Positions 24,444 to 32,468 of a stretch of 64,000 bases of DNA are shown in pieces. The position numbers and the translations under genes were made by a program. Under the pieces are notes generated by a model. That model was not told where the DNA came from. It searched no databases and saw only the letters and a program-made list of their open reading frames with translations. Every line of letters begins with the position of its first letter. Positions within the stretch are counted from its first letter, which is position 1. Location of the stretch: NCBI RefSeq assembly GCF_023101085.1, contig NZ_CP064703.1:5084001-5148000 (forward strand), in the 5' to 3' direction. Source of the stretch: Bradyrhizobium sp. 170. Its GTDB lineage: Bacteria > Pseudomonadota > Alphaproteobacteria > Rhizobiales > Xanthobacteraceae.

Positions 24444-25121
24444 ATGACCACCACATCTGCAAACCAGACCTCGAATGCGCCGGCGATCGACCTGAAGCTC
24501 GAAATCGTCGTCCTTCCGGTCTCCGACGTCGAACGCGCCAAGCAGTTTTATGCAAAACTCGGCTGGCGGCTCGATGCCGATTTCGCCGGCCCGGACGATT
24601 ATCGCGTGATCCAGTTCACCCCGCCCGGCTCCAACGCCTCGGTGATCTTCGGCAAGAACGTCACCTCTGCCGCGCCCGGCTCCGCGCAGGGCCTGTACCT
24701 GATCGTCTCCGACATCGAGGCCGCCCGCAACGCGTTGCTCGGCCGTGGCGTTGCGATCAGTGAAGCGTTTCACGCCGGCGGCGACGTGCACGTTGGTGCG
24801 GACGAGCCCTATCTGTTCGGGCGCGTCCGGCTGAGCGGCCCGGATCCGGCACGCGGCAGCTATCGTTCGTATGCCTCGTTCAGCGATCCCGACGGCAATG
24901 GCTGGCTGCTGCAGGAAGTCACCGCGCGGTTGCCCGGCCGCATCGACGGCAACGGCACGTCGTTCACCTCGTCGGCCGATCTCGCCGCCACGTTCCGCCG
25001 GGCGGCTGCCGCCCATGGCGAATACGAAAAGCGCAACGGCGGCAAGCACGATGAGAACTGGCCGGACTGGTACGCCGACTACATCGTCAACGAACAGAGC
25101 GGCCAGCAGCAGGCCGCATGA
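24444..25121 (+). CDS. VOC-superfamily (glyoxalase/bleomycin-resistance-like) protein
   Basis: This is a 225-residue protein. A glyoxalase-fold domain covers residues 18-150: LEIVVLPVSDVERAKQFYAKLGW, QGLYLIVSDIEAARNALLGRG and a metal-site-like YASFSDPDGNGWLLQEV. A C-terminal tail of about 60 residues (FRRAAAAHGEYEKRNGG, WPDWYADYIV) is typical of this rhizobial group. The ATG has AGGAGA upstream. The adjacent MarR probably represses it; the substrate is unknown. Confidence 0.85.
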   Translation: MTTTSANQTSNAPAIDLKLEIVVLPVSDVERAKQFYAKLGWRLDADFAGPDDYRVIQFTPPGSNASVIFGKNVTSAAPGSAQGLYLIVSDIEAARNALLGRGVAISEAFHAGGDVHVGADEPYLFGRVRLSGPDPARGSYRSYASFSDPDGNGWLLQEVTARLPGRIDGNGTSFTSSADLAATFRRAAAAHGEYEKRNGGKHDENWPDWYADYIVNEQSGQQQAA

Positions 25122-25206
25122 ACAGCGCTTGTGACGGCAGGCAACGGCGGCAGCTCCTGGCGATTTAGCCGCCGATGCATCAGCCAACCCATCATGGAGA
25201 TTTGCA

Positions 25207-25698
25207 ATGCGTACGCTATCCAAGGGCTTCTTTCTTATTCCGGTGACCGCGCTCGCGCTGGCTCTAATGCTTTCAGCCGCACCGGCATCGGCTCAGACGA
25301 CACAGGGCGCCGCGGGTGATCGAACCTCGGCGGCATCCGAGCGGCCGCGCGACGATCTGGCCGGCAAGCTTGTCCGGCGCATCATCCAGCGCGCGCCGTC
25401 TTCGATCCCAGGCCGTGAGATCGTGCAGGTGGAGACGGAGATTCCCGCAGGCGTCGAGTCCGGATGGCACGTTCATCCCGGCGAAGAGGTCGGCTACATC
25501 ATCGCCGGCGAGGTCGAGATGAAGGTCGAGGGACGTCCCACCGTCATCCTGCGCGCCGGCGACGGTTTCCTGATCCCGCCGCGGACCCCGCACAATGCGC
25601 GCGACCTCGGTCCGGAGACGGGACGGATGCTGTCGACCTACATCGTCGAGCAAGGTCAGCCGCTCGCGTCGTTCGTGCATCAGCACGTGGAGAAGTAG
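25207..25698 (+). CDS. Exported cupin-domain protein
   Basis: This is a 163-residue protein. A signal peptide (SKGFFLIPVTALALALML, cleavage after ASA near residue 29) precedes a single cupin barrel with SGWHVHPGEEVGYIIAGEVE and GDGFLIPPRTPHNARD. The two His and the Glu of the first motif and the His of the second fit a metal site. It is probably periplasmic; its activity is unknown. It follows the VOC gene by about 85 bases and may be co-transcribed. Confidence 0.83.
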   Translation: MRTLSKGFFLIPVTALALALMLSAAPASAQTTQGAAGDRTSAASERPRDDLAGKLVRRIIQRAPSSIPGREIVQVETEIPAGVESGWHVHPGEEVGYIIAGEVEMKVEGRPTVILRAGDGFLIPPRTPHNARDLGPETGRMLSTYIVEQGQPLASFVHQHVEK

Positions 25699-25787
25699 GC
25701 GGCGTTTCCGATTCAGTTTTCAAACAGCCCCGATGTCATCGTCCGGCTCGACCGGGCGATCCAGTACGCCGCGCCCCCTCCACGTCC

Positions 25788-25855
25788 TTGCGAGCGCAGC
25801 GAAGCAATCCATAGCGCGGCTCGCGGAGACGTGGATTGCTTCGCTGCGCTCGCAA
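25788..25855. repeat. Dispersed palindromic repeat
   Basis: Perfect 24-base inverted arms (TTGCGAGCGCAGCGAAGCAA plus TCCA, and the complement at 25832-25855) surround a 20-base centre. I recognise the TTGCGAGCGCAGCGAAGCAA arm from many Bradyrhizobium genomes. It lies between convergent genes. Confidence 0.8.
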
Positions 25856-25880
25856 TGACGGAGAGGCGTCGTGTGGTGTC

Positions 25881-27095
25881 TTACGCCGGCACCGGCGCAG
25901 CAGCACGCACCGCCGGCATCGGCCGGAACGTCAGGATGATCAGGAACGCGCCGAGACCCATGATCCACGAGCCGATATAGAGCCAAGCGTAGCTGGCAAA
26001 CGTGTCGTAGATCAAACCGCCCGCCAGAGGGCCTGTCGCCATGCCGAGGCTGCCGGCCATCGCCGTGCCGCCGATCACGGTGCCCATCATCCGCAGCGGA
26101 AAGTTTTCACGCACGAGGACGGCGTAGAGCGGCATGGTGCCGGCATAGATGAAGCCGAACAGCGCCGCGACCGCATAGAACGCGGCGAGATCGCGCACGA
26201 ACACATAACCGAGCGCACCGAACGCCTGCGCCAGCAAGCCGAACACGAGCACGCGCTTGGCCCCCAAGCGATCGCCGAGCAGGCCGAAGGCGATACGGCC
26301 GCCCATCCCTGCCAGACCCTCGATGCTGTAGATGGTCACGGCCGCGATCATCGGGATGCCGCAACTGATGGCGTAGCTCACGGTGTGGATGATCGGGCCC
26401 GAATGGGTGGCGCAGCAAAAGAAATTCGTCAGCAGCAGGATGATGAATTGCGGTGAGCGCAGCGCCTGCGCGAGCGTCATGTCCGGTTGTGAAGGATCGC
26501 CAGACGGCGTGGACGCCCCGCTCTCGAGCGCGGGCGCGCGGCGCACCAGCAGCGAGACCGGAATCATGATCGCGGCGACGACAAGAGCCACGATCTGCAT
26601 CGAGGTCCGCCAGTCATGGTTCGAGACCAGCCAAGCGGCGAGCGGCGACATCGTCATCGGCGCCATGCCCATGCCGGCCGAGACCAGCGACACCGCGAGG
26701 CTGCGATGGGTATCGAACCAGCCTGTGACGCACGCCATCATCGGCGCGAAGATCGCAGCAATGGCGCAGCCGACCAACAGCCCGAAGACGAATTGAAATA
26801 CAACCAGCGATGTCGCAAGGCTGGCCAGCCCGAGACTGACCGCCAGCACGACCGATCCGGTCAACACCACCGGCAGCGGCCCAAATCGATCGGACAAGGT
26901 GCCCCAGATCATGCTGGAGAAGGCCATGGCGAGAAAGCCGATGGTCATGGCGCTGGATATGCCGGTCACCGACCAGCCGGTATCCCGCGCAATCGGCTGC
27001 AAAAACACCGGCAGCGAAAACATGCCGCCGATCGCGACGCAGCCAAGAAGGCCACCGGCCGCGACGATGACCCAGCGATAGCGAGAATCTTCCAT
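25881..27095 (-). CDS. MFS transporter (oxalate/formate antiporter-like group)
   Basis: This is a 404-residue protein with 12 hydrophobic segments and the loop-2/3 motif GTLSDRFGPLPV after TM2, repeated in weaker form as FGLLGDRLGAKRV after TM8. The start is the ATG at 27095 (MEDSRYRWVIVAAGG) with AGGA upstream; the longer frame overlaps the divergent regulator's promoter. The substrate is not predictable. It is divergent from an Rrf2-family gene, which may regulate it. Confidence 0.85.
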   Translation of the reverse strand: MEDSRYRWVIVAAGGLLGCVAIGGMFSLPVFLQPIARDTGWSVTGISSAMTIGFLAMAFSSMIWGTLSDRFGPLPVVLTGSVVLAVSLGLASLATSLVVFQFVFGLLVGCAIAAIFAPMMACVTGWFDTHRSLAVSLVSAGMGMAPMTMSPLAAWLVSNHDWRTSMQIVALVVAAIMIPVSLLVRRAPALESGASTPSGDPSQPDMTLAQALRSPQFIILLLTNFFCCATHSGPIIHTVSYAISCGIPMIAAVTIYSIEGLAGMGGRIAFGLLGDRLGAKRVLVFGLLAQAFGALGYVFVRDLAAFYAVAALFGFIYAGTMPLYAVLVRENFPLRMMGTVIGGTAMAGSLGMATGPLAGGLIYDTFASYAWLYIGSWIMGLGAFLIILTFRPMPAVRAAAPVPA

Positions 27096-27227
27096 TCCTG
27101 ATCTCCACTGTAGCGCTCTCTGGTGGAAGACGAACGGGATGGGCTGGAACCGACAGGCCGAGACCGCCGCTGGCTCACTTTTTTGCGAGGCGATGCGTTG
27201 CAACGTGTCTTGACCGGCGACCACTCA

Positions 27228-27246
27228 TGTAATATCGATAGTTACA
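27228..27246. promoter_or_regulatory. Candidate Rrf2-type operator overlapping the regulator start
   Basis: The inverted repeat TGTAA-N9-TTACA sits directly before, and one base into, the ATG at 27246. TTGACC (27210-27215) with TATCGA 17 bases later would place the -10 inside this repeat, consistent with autorepression. Confidence 0.5.
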
Positions 27247-27710
27247 TGAAACGGGACAGTCGATTGTCAGGCGTGCTCCACGTCCTGCTCCACATGGCCG
27301 AGCGCGATGCGCCGGTGACATCCGAGGTGCTGGCAAAGGCCATGGACACCAATCCGGTGGTGATCCGGCGGATCATGTCCGGGCTGCGCGATCAGGGCTA
27401 TGTGCGATCGGAGAAAGGGCATGGTGGCGGATGGACCCTCACCCGCGACCTCGCGACGATATCGCTGCGGGATGTCTATGAGGCTCTCGGTCAGCCCTCG
27501 CTGTTCGCGGTAGGAAACCGAACGGAAGCACCGGGCTGTCTTGTCGAGCAGGCCGTCAATGCCGCGCTCGACCGGGCTTTCGATGACGCGGAGGCGCTGC
27601 TGCTGTCGCGCCTGGGCGACGTGACGCTTGCGATGCTGAGCGCCGACTTTCAAAAGCGCCTGGGCGACCGGCGCAACCGCCATCGTCTGGAGACCGCCCA
27701 TGCATCGTGA
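27246..27710 (+). CDS. Rrf2-family transcriptional regulator
   Basis: This is a 154-residue winged-helix protein: [39 protein letters not shown], and the wing [14 protein letters not shown]. Only one cysteine (PGCLVEQ) remains in the region that holds the Fe-S cysteines of IscR/NsrR, so it is probably not a cluster sensor and fits the YwnA-like group. The ATG at 27246 is chosen over upstream in-frame starts because it follows the promoter. Its 3' end overlaps the methyltransferase gene by 11 bases. Confidence 0.85.
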   Translation: MKRDSRLSGVLHVLLHMAERDAPVTSEVLAKAMDTNPVVIRRIMSGLRDQGYVRSEKGHGGGWTLTRDLATISLRDVYEALGQPSLFAVGNRTEAPGCLVEQAVNAALDRAFDDAEALLLSRLGDVTLAMLSADFQKRLGDRRNRHRLETAHAS

Positions 27711-28401
27711 CACAGCCGTCCAGCCCTGGCTGGCCCACTTCTCCGATCCCGAGGCGGTGCGGCATTATGCGGATGGGCCGCCGCGCTTCGTGCCCGGGTT
27801 TGCGGACCTTCACCGCATGACTCGCATCTTGCTGGCGGAACAGGTTGCGCAAGATGCGCGGGTGCTGGTGCTTGGCGCCGGTGGCGGCCTGGAATTGAAG
27901 GCATTGGCGGAGGCCGAGCCTCGCTGGAGCTTCGTTGGCGTCGATCCCGCTCTGGCGATGCTGAAGCTCGCCGAGCAGACGCTCGGGCCATTCAACGCGC
28001 GCGTGGAGCTGCAGCAAGGTTACATCGATGATGCGCCCGACGGGCCGTTCGATGCCGCCACCTGCCTGCTCACGTTTCATTTCCTCGATGCCGACGAACG
28101 GCGGCGGACGGCAAGGGAAATCCACCGGCGGCTCAGGCCCGGCGCGCCCTTTGTGGCGGCCCATTCCAGTTTTCCGCAAGCCGACGCTGAGCGTGCGCGG
28201 TGGCTGTCGCGCTATGCCGCCTATGCGATCGCCTCCGGCGCCGATCCGGACCAGGCCAACAATGCGCGTGCCGCGGTCGACGCAAACCTGAACCTGTTCA
28301 GCCCGGAACAGGACGCGCAAATTCTGCGTGAGGCCGGATTCAGGGATGTGGAGCTGTTCTACGCCGCTTTTACCTGGCGCGGCTGGATTGCAACTGCGTG
28401 A
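27700..28401 (+). CDS. Class I SAM-dependent methyltransferase
   Basis: This is a 233-residue protein with motif [21 protein letters not shown] near residue 55, the acidic [19 protein letters not shown], and [18 protein letters not shown] (motif IV region). It overlaps the Rrf2 gene and is therefore translationally coupled to its likely regulator. The substrate is unknown. The C-terminal region [19 protein letters not shown] is typical of small-molecule methyltransferases. Confidence 0.85.
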   Translation: MHRDTAVQPWLAHFSDPEAVRHYADGPPRFVPGFADLHRMTRILLAEQVAQDARVLVLGAGGGLELKALAEAEPRWSFVGVDPALAMLKLAEQTLGPFNARVELQQGYIDDAPDGPFDAATCLLTFHFLDADERRRTAREIHRRLRPGAPFVAAHSSFPQADAERARWLSRYAAYAIASGADPDQANNARAAVDANLNLFSPEQDAQILREAGFRDVELFYAAFTWRGWIATA

Positions 28402-28529
28402 AGCAGGGACTGGGCGGTTCGGAAAACGGGTCGGCGATGGCGCGTTGAGAATAACTGAACGCTCGGGACAGGGTGTTGCCCCTGTCACACGCCCGCCACT
28501 TTCACGATGCCACCGACATGGGGCGTTCA

Positions 28530-28558
28530 TTGTCGCCCGATATATCCCGATATATAAT
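28530..28558 (+). promoter_or_regulatory. Promoter of the SWIM-MoxR-vWA operon
   Basis: TTGTCG (28530-28535) and a perfect TATAAT (28553-28558) are separated by 17 bases. The start should lie near 28565, 24 bases before the GTG start of the SWIM gene. The ATATATCCCGATATATAAT stretch is locally AT-rich. Confidence 0.6.
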
Positions 28559-28588
28559 GGCTCAGTTGGATTCGGTTGGGATCACTGC

Positions 28589-29980
28589 GTGGCGATTGAT
28601 CTGAAAGCAATCGAGCAACTCGCCACCGATCAATCCTCGCTCAAGGCAGCGGCGGGGCTCGCCAAGCCGGCCAAATGGTCGGGCGTTGGCGTGAGCCATG
28701 ACGGCGCGCTGGTCTGGGGCGAATGCGCGGGCTCCGGCGCCAATCCTTATCGCGTGATGGCCGATCTGCGCGATCTCGGCAACAAATGCACCTGCCCGTC
28801 GCGCAAATTCCCATGCAAGCACGTACTCGGCCTGTTGTGGCTGAAGGCGGAGACGGTGATGCCGTTTGCCCCGGCCGATACGCCTGCCTGGGTCAGCGAT
28901 TGGCTCGGCCGGCGGCGCGCCGGCGCCGGCACACCCAAAGCGCCGCCCAGCGTTGCACCATCCGCCGCCAAGGATCTGCGCGCCGCGCAGCAGGCCGAAC
29001 CGGAAGCGGTCGAAGACCCGAAGGATGCCGCGCGTCGTGAAGCCGCGGCGGCCAAGCGAAGCGAGGATACCGAGCGCGCGATTTTTGATGCGCTCGATGC
29101 ACTCGAACAATGGATCGGCGATCAACTGCGCATGGGCCTTTCCGCGTTTGTCGACGACGTGACCGCGCGTTGCCGGCGGATCGCGGCGCGGCTGGTCGAC
29201 GGCAAGGCAGCCGTACTGGCCGGGCGGATCGACGAGCTGCCGGGCCGGATCCTCGCGCTTCCGCCGGGCGACCGGCCGCGCGGCGCGGTGGTCGAACTCG
29301 GCAAGCTGGTGCTGCTCGCGCGTGCCTTCCGCACTACGCCGCGCGACGCCGAGATCCGGCGCGCGGTTGCGGCCTCGGAAACACGCGAGGCCGTGCTCAC
29401 CAATCCGCAGACGCTGCGCGTCAAGGCGTGCTGGGAAGTGCTCGCCGAACAGGTGCAGACGCGGCGTGACGGATTGGTGTCGCAGACCACATGGCTGCTC
29501 AGCCTCAATGATGGTGACCCCCGCTTTGCGATGCTGCTCGATTTTTTCCCGGCGAGTGTGGGCCGGCGCGGCTCGGTGTTTACACCGGGCGAACGGTTTC
29601 AGGGCGAGCTCGCGTTCTATCCGTCCCGACAGCCGCTGCGCGCTTTGCTCGTCGCTCGCGAAGCCGCGGAAGACGCCGCCAAGCCGGAATGGCCGACGCC
29701 GGAGACAGCCCTTGCCGAGACCTTGACGGGGCCCCTGCTCGCCGAGCCATGGACGATCGAAATTCCGGTGCTGCTGCCGGCAGGGCGGATCGCGCTCGAC
29801 GACGCAGGCCATCCCTGGTGGCGGTCGGCCGATGGCGCGAACACGCTGCCGATCGCGGGCAGTGCCGAAGGCCTGTTGTGCGGCACCGATCTGAAACGCA
29901 CGGCCGCGATCTGGTCCGGCAACCGGCTGACGATCCTCGCCGCGCAGACCTCATGGGGGCGAATCGGCGGCCATGGCTGA
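28589..29980 (+). CDS. SWIM zinc-finger protein, first gene of MoxR-vWA operon
   Basis: This is a 463-residue protein from a GTG at 28589 (MAIDLKAIEQLATDQ). A SWIM finger lies at C67-x-C69-x6-C76-x-H78 (KCTCPSRKFPCKH). A low-complexity Ala/Pro linker (residues 105-150) and a long helical region follow. I chose this GTG because the predicted promoter ends 30 bases upstream, which excludes the earlier in-frame starts. The 3' end overlaps the next gene by 8 bases. It probably recognises nucleic acid or protein for the downstream ATPase; this is inference from the operon. Confidence 0.8.
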   Translation: MAIDLKAIEQLATDQSSLKAAAGLAKPAKWSGVGVSHDGALVWGECAGSGANPYRVMADLRDLGNKCTCPSRKFPCKHVLGLLWLKAETVMPFAPADTPAWVSDWLGRRRAGAGTPKAPPSVAPSAAKDLRAAQQAEPEAVEDPKDAARREAAAAKRSEDTERAIFDALDALEQWIGDQLRMGLSAFVDDVTARCRRIAARLVDGKAAVLAGRIDELPGRILALPPGDRPRGAVVELGKLVLLARAFRTTPRDAEIRRAVAASETREAVLTNPQTLRVKACWEVLAEQVQTRRDGLVSQTTWLLSLNDGDPRFAMLLDFFPASVGRRGSVFTPGERFQGELAFYPSRQPLRALLVAREAAEDAAKPEWPTPETALAETLTGPLLAEPWTIEIPVLLPAGRIALDDAGHPWWRSADGANTLPIAGSAEGLLCGTDLKRTAAIWSGNRLTILAAQTSWGRIGGHG

Positions 29981-31388
29981 GGCAATCTACGATGCGATGG
30001 GTTCGGTCCTGACGCGCTGGACCATGGGATCGGCCGCGGCGCCCGCCGCCCCGGTATGGAGCGCCGAGCTTGGCACTGAACCTGCCGAGGCCGAGTTGCG
30101 CCTGCTGGCGCTGTCGGGCCAGTTCCTCGGCATCGCGGTGACGGCCGAGCCGCCGCCGGAGCTGCGCGTGTTGCCCGATATTCCGCCTCTCGCGCTGCCG
30201 ACGGTGCCCGAGGCGTTGCGCCCGCTCGTGCAGCGCATCCTGGCCGCGTTCAAGGAGACGCAGCGCAAGACCGAGCTGCTCGACTTCCTCGCTGCGCGCG
30301 GCTGGACCACGCATCCTGCCGAATGGATGCCGACGGCGAATGACGAGGATGCACCCGACGTCTACGCGCCGTGGCGCGACTGGGCCGGGATCGCGGCATC
30401 CAACAGCGTTGTGCGACGGCAGGCAGGCGACCAGCTCACCGCTGATAATTGGGAGGACTTTTGGCCGGCGGCGCGCAAGGTGGCGCTGACCGAACTCAGA
30501 CGCCGCGATCCCGAAGCTGCGCGCATGGTGCTGGAAGCAAAACTCGCCAACGAGAATGCAGACGTGCGGCTGCCCCTGCTTTCACTATTGGCAACCGGAT
30601 TGTCGGAAGCCGATGTCCCCTTCCTCGAGGGCCTCGCGGCGAACGATCGCGCACCCAAGGTCAAGGCGCTTGCGGCATCGCTGCTTGCCCGGCTCGGCCG
30701 CGGCCCGGCGGTCGGCGAGGATATCGCAGAACTCGCCGGCTTTTTCTCGGTGAAGATGAAGGGCCTGCTGCGCCGCGCGCGCGTGATCCAGTTCGAGAAC
30801 AACAAGACGCACGCACAGGCGCAGCGCCGGGCGGCGCTGCTCGCGAGTGCCGATATCACTTCCCTTGCGCGGGCGCTCACCCTCACCCCGCAGGAGCTGG
30901 TCGACGCCTGGAGCTGGGACGTGGATCGACAGGCCGACGCCGCGTTGGCTGACCTGGTCTCGCGCACCGGTACGGACTCCCTGGTCGCCCAGACCGCCGA
31001 AGCCATGAGCCAAGGCGATGCCAGTGTCTTCCTTGCCGCGCTGACGCCGCGCCTTCCGCCCGGCCGGCGGTCTGAACTCGCCGAAAAGGTTTTGCGCACG
31101 CGCGGCTTCAGCTTCGACGTGGCGAAGACGATTGCGGGCGGGACGGCGCGGCTGGAAAATCCGCTGACGGTACCTGCAGGCGAGGTGCTGCTTACCGCGC
31201 TCCGGCGCGACGATGCAAAACCCTCCGATGAACTGACGGAGCTCTTTGCGCTCGGCCTGATCGCCTCGCGCGCCGCGGCGCGTCAGGTATTGGAACGATT
31301 GAACGGCGCAGGGTTGCTGCAGGGCGATCCGCGCCTCGACATGCTGCGGCTCAACGCCGCGTTGGACGACAATGGAGCAAAACCATGA
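29973..31388 (+). CDS. DUF5691 family helical repeat protein
   Basis: This is a 471-residue, almost entirely helical Ala/Leu-rich protein with HEAT-like stretches (VRLPLLSLLATGLSEADVPF, KVKALAASLLARLG). It matches what I recall as DUF5691, found only in operons of this type. There is no catalytic motif. It overlaps the SWIM gene by 8 bases and the MoxR gene by 4 bases. It may be a scaffold within the complex. Confidence 0.7.
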   Translation: MAEAIYDAMGSVLTRWTMGSAAAPAAPVWSAELGTEPAEAELRLLALSGQFLGIAVTAEPPPELRVLPDIPPLALPTVPEALRPLVQRILAAFKETQRKTELLDFLAARGWTTHPAEWMPTANDEDAPDVYAPWRDWAGIAASNSVVRRQAGDQLTADNWEDFWPAARKVALTELRRRDPEAARMVLEAKLANENADVRLPLLSLLATGLSEADVPFLEGLAANDRAPKVKALAASLLARLGRGPAVGEDIAELAGFFSVKMKGLLRRARVIQFENNKTHAQAQRRAALLASADITSLARALTLTPQELVDAWSWDVDRQADAALADLVSRTGTDSLVAQTAEAMSQGDASVFLAALTPRLPPGRRSELAEKVLRTRGFSFDVAKTIAGGTARLENPLTVPAGEVLLTALRRDDAKPSDELTELFALGLIASRAAARQVLERLNGAGLLQGDPRLDMLRLNAALDDNGAKP

Positions 31389-32464
31389 GCGAGAAACTAC
31401 GGTTGCCCGCCGAGGAGAGCTATGCGGCCGAGCTGAAGGCGCTCGCCGCCGGCGACAGCGGGTCTCGCCCGCCGGGCTGGGCGCTCTCGCCACGGGTTGT
31501 CGTGACCTATCTGATGGGCGGCAAGGCCAGTGACGGCACGGTCATCACGCCGAAATATGTCGGCGACAAGCGGCTGATCGAGACCGCCGTCGCGACGCTT
31601 GCCACCGATCGCGCGCTCTTGTTGCTTGGCGTGCCGGGTACGGCCAAGTCGTGGGTATCCGAACATCTCGCCGCCGGGATCACCGGCGATTCGACGCTCG
31701 TCATCCAGTGCACGGCGGGCACCGACGAGAACCAGATCCGCTATGGCTGGAACTATGCGCAGTTGCTTGCGCACGGGCCGCGCCGCGAGGCGCTGGTCCC
31801 TACCCCGCTGATGCGGGCGATGGAGGGTGGCAAGCTGTGCCGCTTCGAGGAGCTCACGCGGATGGGCAGCGACGTGCAGGACACGCTGATCACGGTGCTC
31901 TCCGAAAAAATGATGCCGGTCCCGGAGCTGAACACCGCCATCTATGCGCAGCGCGGGTTCAACATCATCGCCACCGCCAATAACCGCGACAAGGGCGTCA
32001 ACGAATTGTCCTCGGCGCTGAAGCGCCGATTCAACGTCGTTGTGCTGCCGCTGCCCGACAATGCCGCGCAGGAGGTCGAGATCATCGTCAAGCGCGTCGG
32101 CGAGATGGCGCAAAGCCTTGACCTGCCGGCGCCGAAGAACGTCGCCGACGAGGTGGCGCGGGTGGTGTCGATCTTCCGCGAGCTGCGCTCCGGCGCGACC
32201 GAGGACGGCAAGATCGCGCTCAAATCGCCTTCGGGCGGGCTCTCGACTGCGGAAGCAATCGCCGTGATGATCGGCGGCATCAGCCAGGCTACCTTCTTCA
32301 ACGACGGCAAGCTGACGCCGGAGACGCTCGCCGCCAACATGCTCGGCGCTGTCGTGAAGGACCCGGTGCAGGATACGGCCGTGCTCGGCGAATATCTCGA
32401 GACCGTGCTGAAGAAGCGGCGCGGGTTCGAGGGCTATTACGCATCGCTGACCGACCTGATCTGA
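31385..32464 (+). CDS. MoxR-type AAA+ ATPase
   Basis: This is a 359-residue AAA+ ATPase. Walker A is GVPGTAKS (residues 82-89). The Walker B position reads LCRFEEL, with Glu-Glu in place of Asp-Glu. Sensor 1 is IIATANNRDKG and the arginine-finger segment is LKRRFNVVVLPL. MoxR ATPases act as chaperones that remodel or insert cofactors into partner complexes and are usually paired with a vWA protein, as in this operon. It overlaps the DUF5691 gene (ATGA-type) and is followed by DUF5682 after four bases. Confidence 0.88.
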   Translation: MSEKLRLPAEESYAAELKALAAGDSGSRPPGWALSPRVVVTYLMGGKASDGTVITPKYVGDKRLIETAVATLATDRALLLLGVPGTAKSWVSEHLAAGITGDSTLVIQCTAGTDENQIRYGWNYAQLLAHGPRREALVPTPLMRAMEGGKLCRFEELTRMGSDVQDTLITVLSEKMMPVPELNTAIYAQRGFNIIATANNRDKGVNELSSALKRRFNVVVLPLPDNAAQEVEIIVKRVGEMAQSLDLPAPKNVADEVARVVSIFRELRSGATEDGKIALKSPSGGLSTAEAIAVMIGGISQATFFNDGKLTPETLAANMLGAVVKDPVQDTAVLGEYLETVLKKRRGFEGYYASLTDLI

Positions 32465-32468
32465 GACC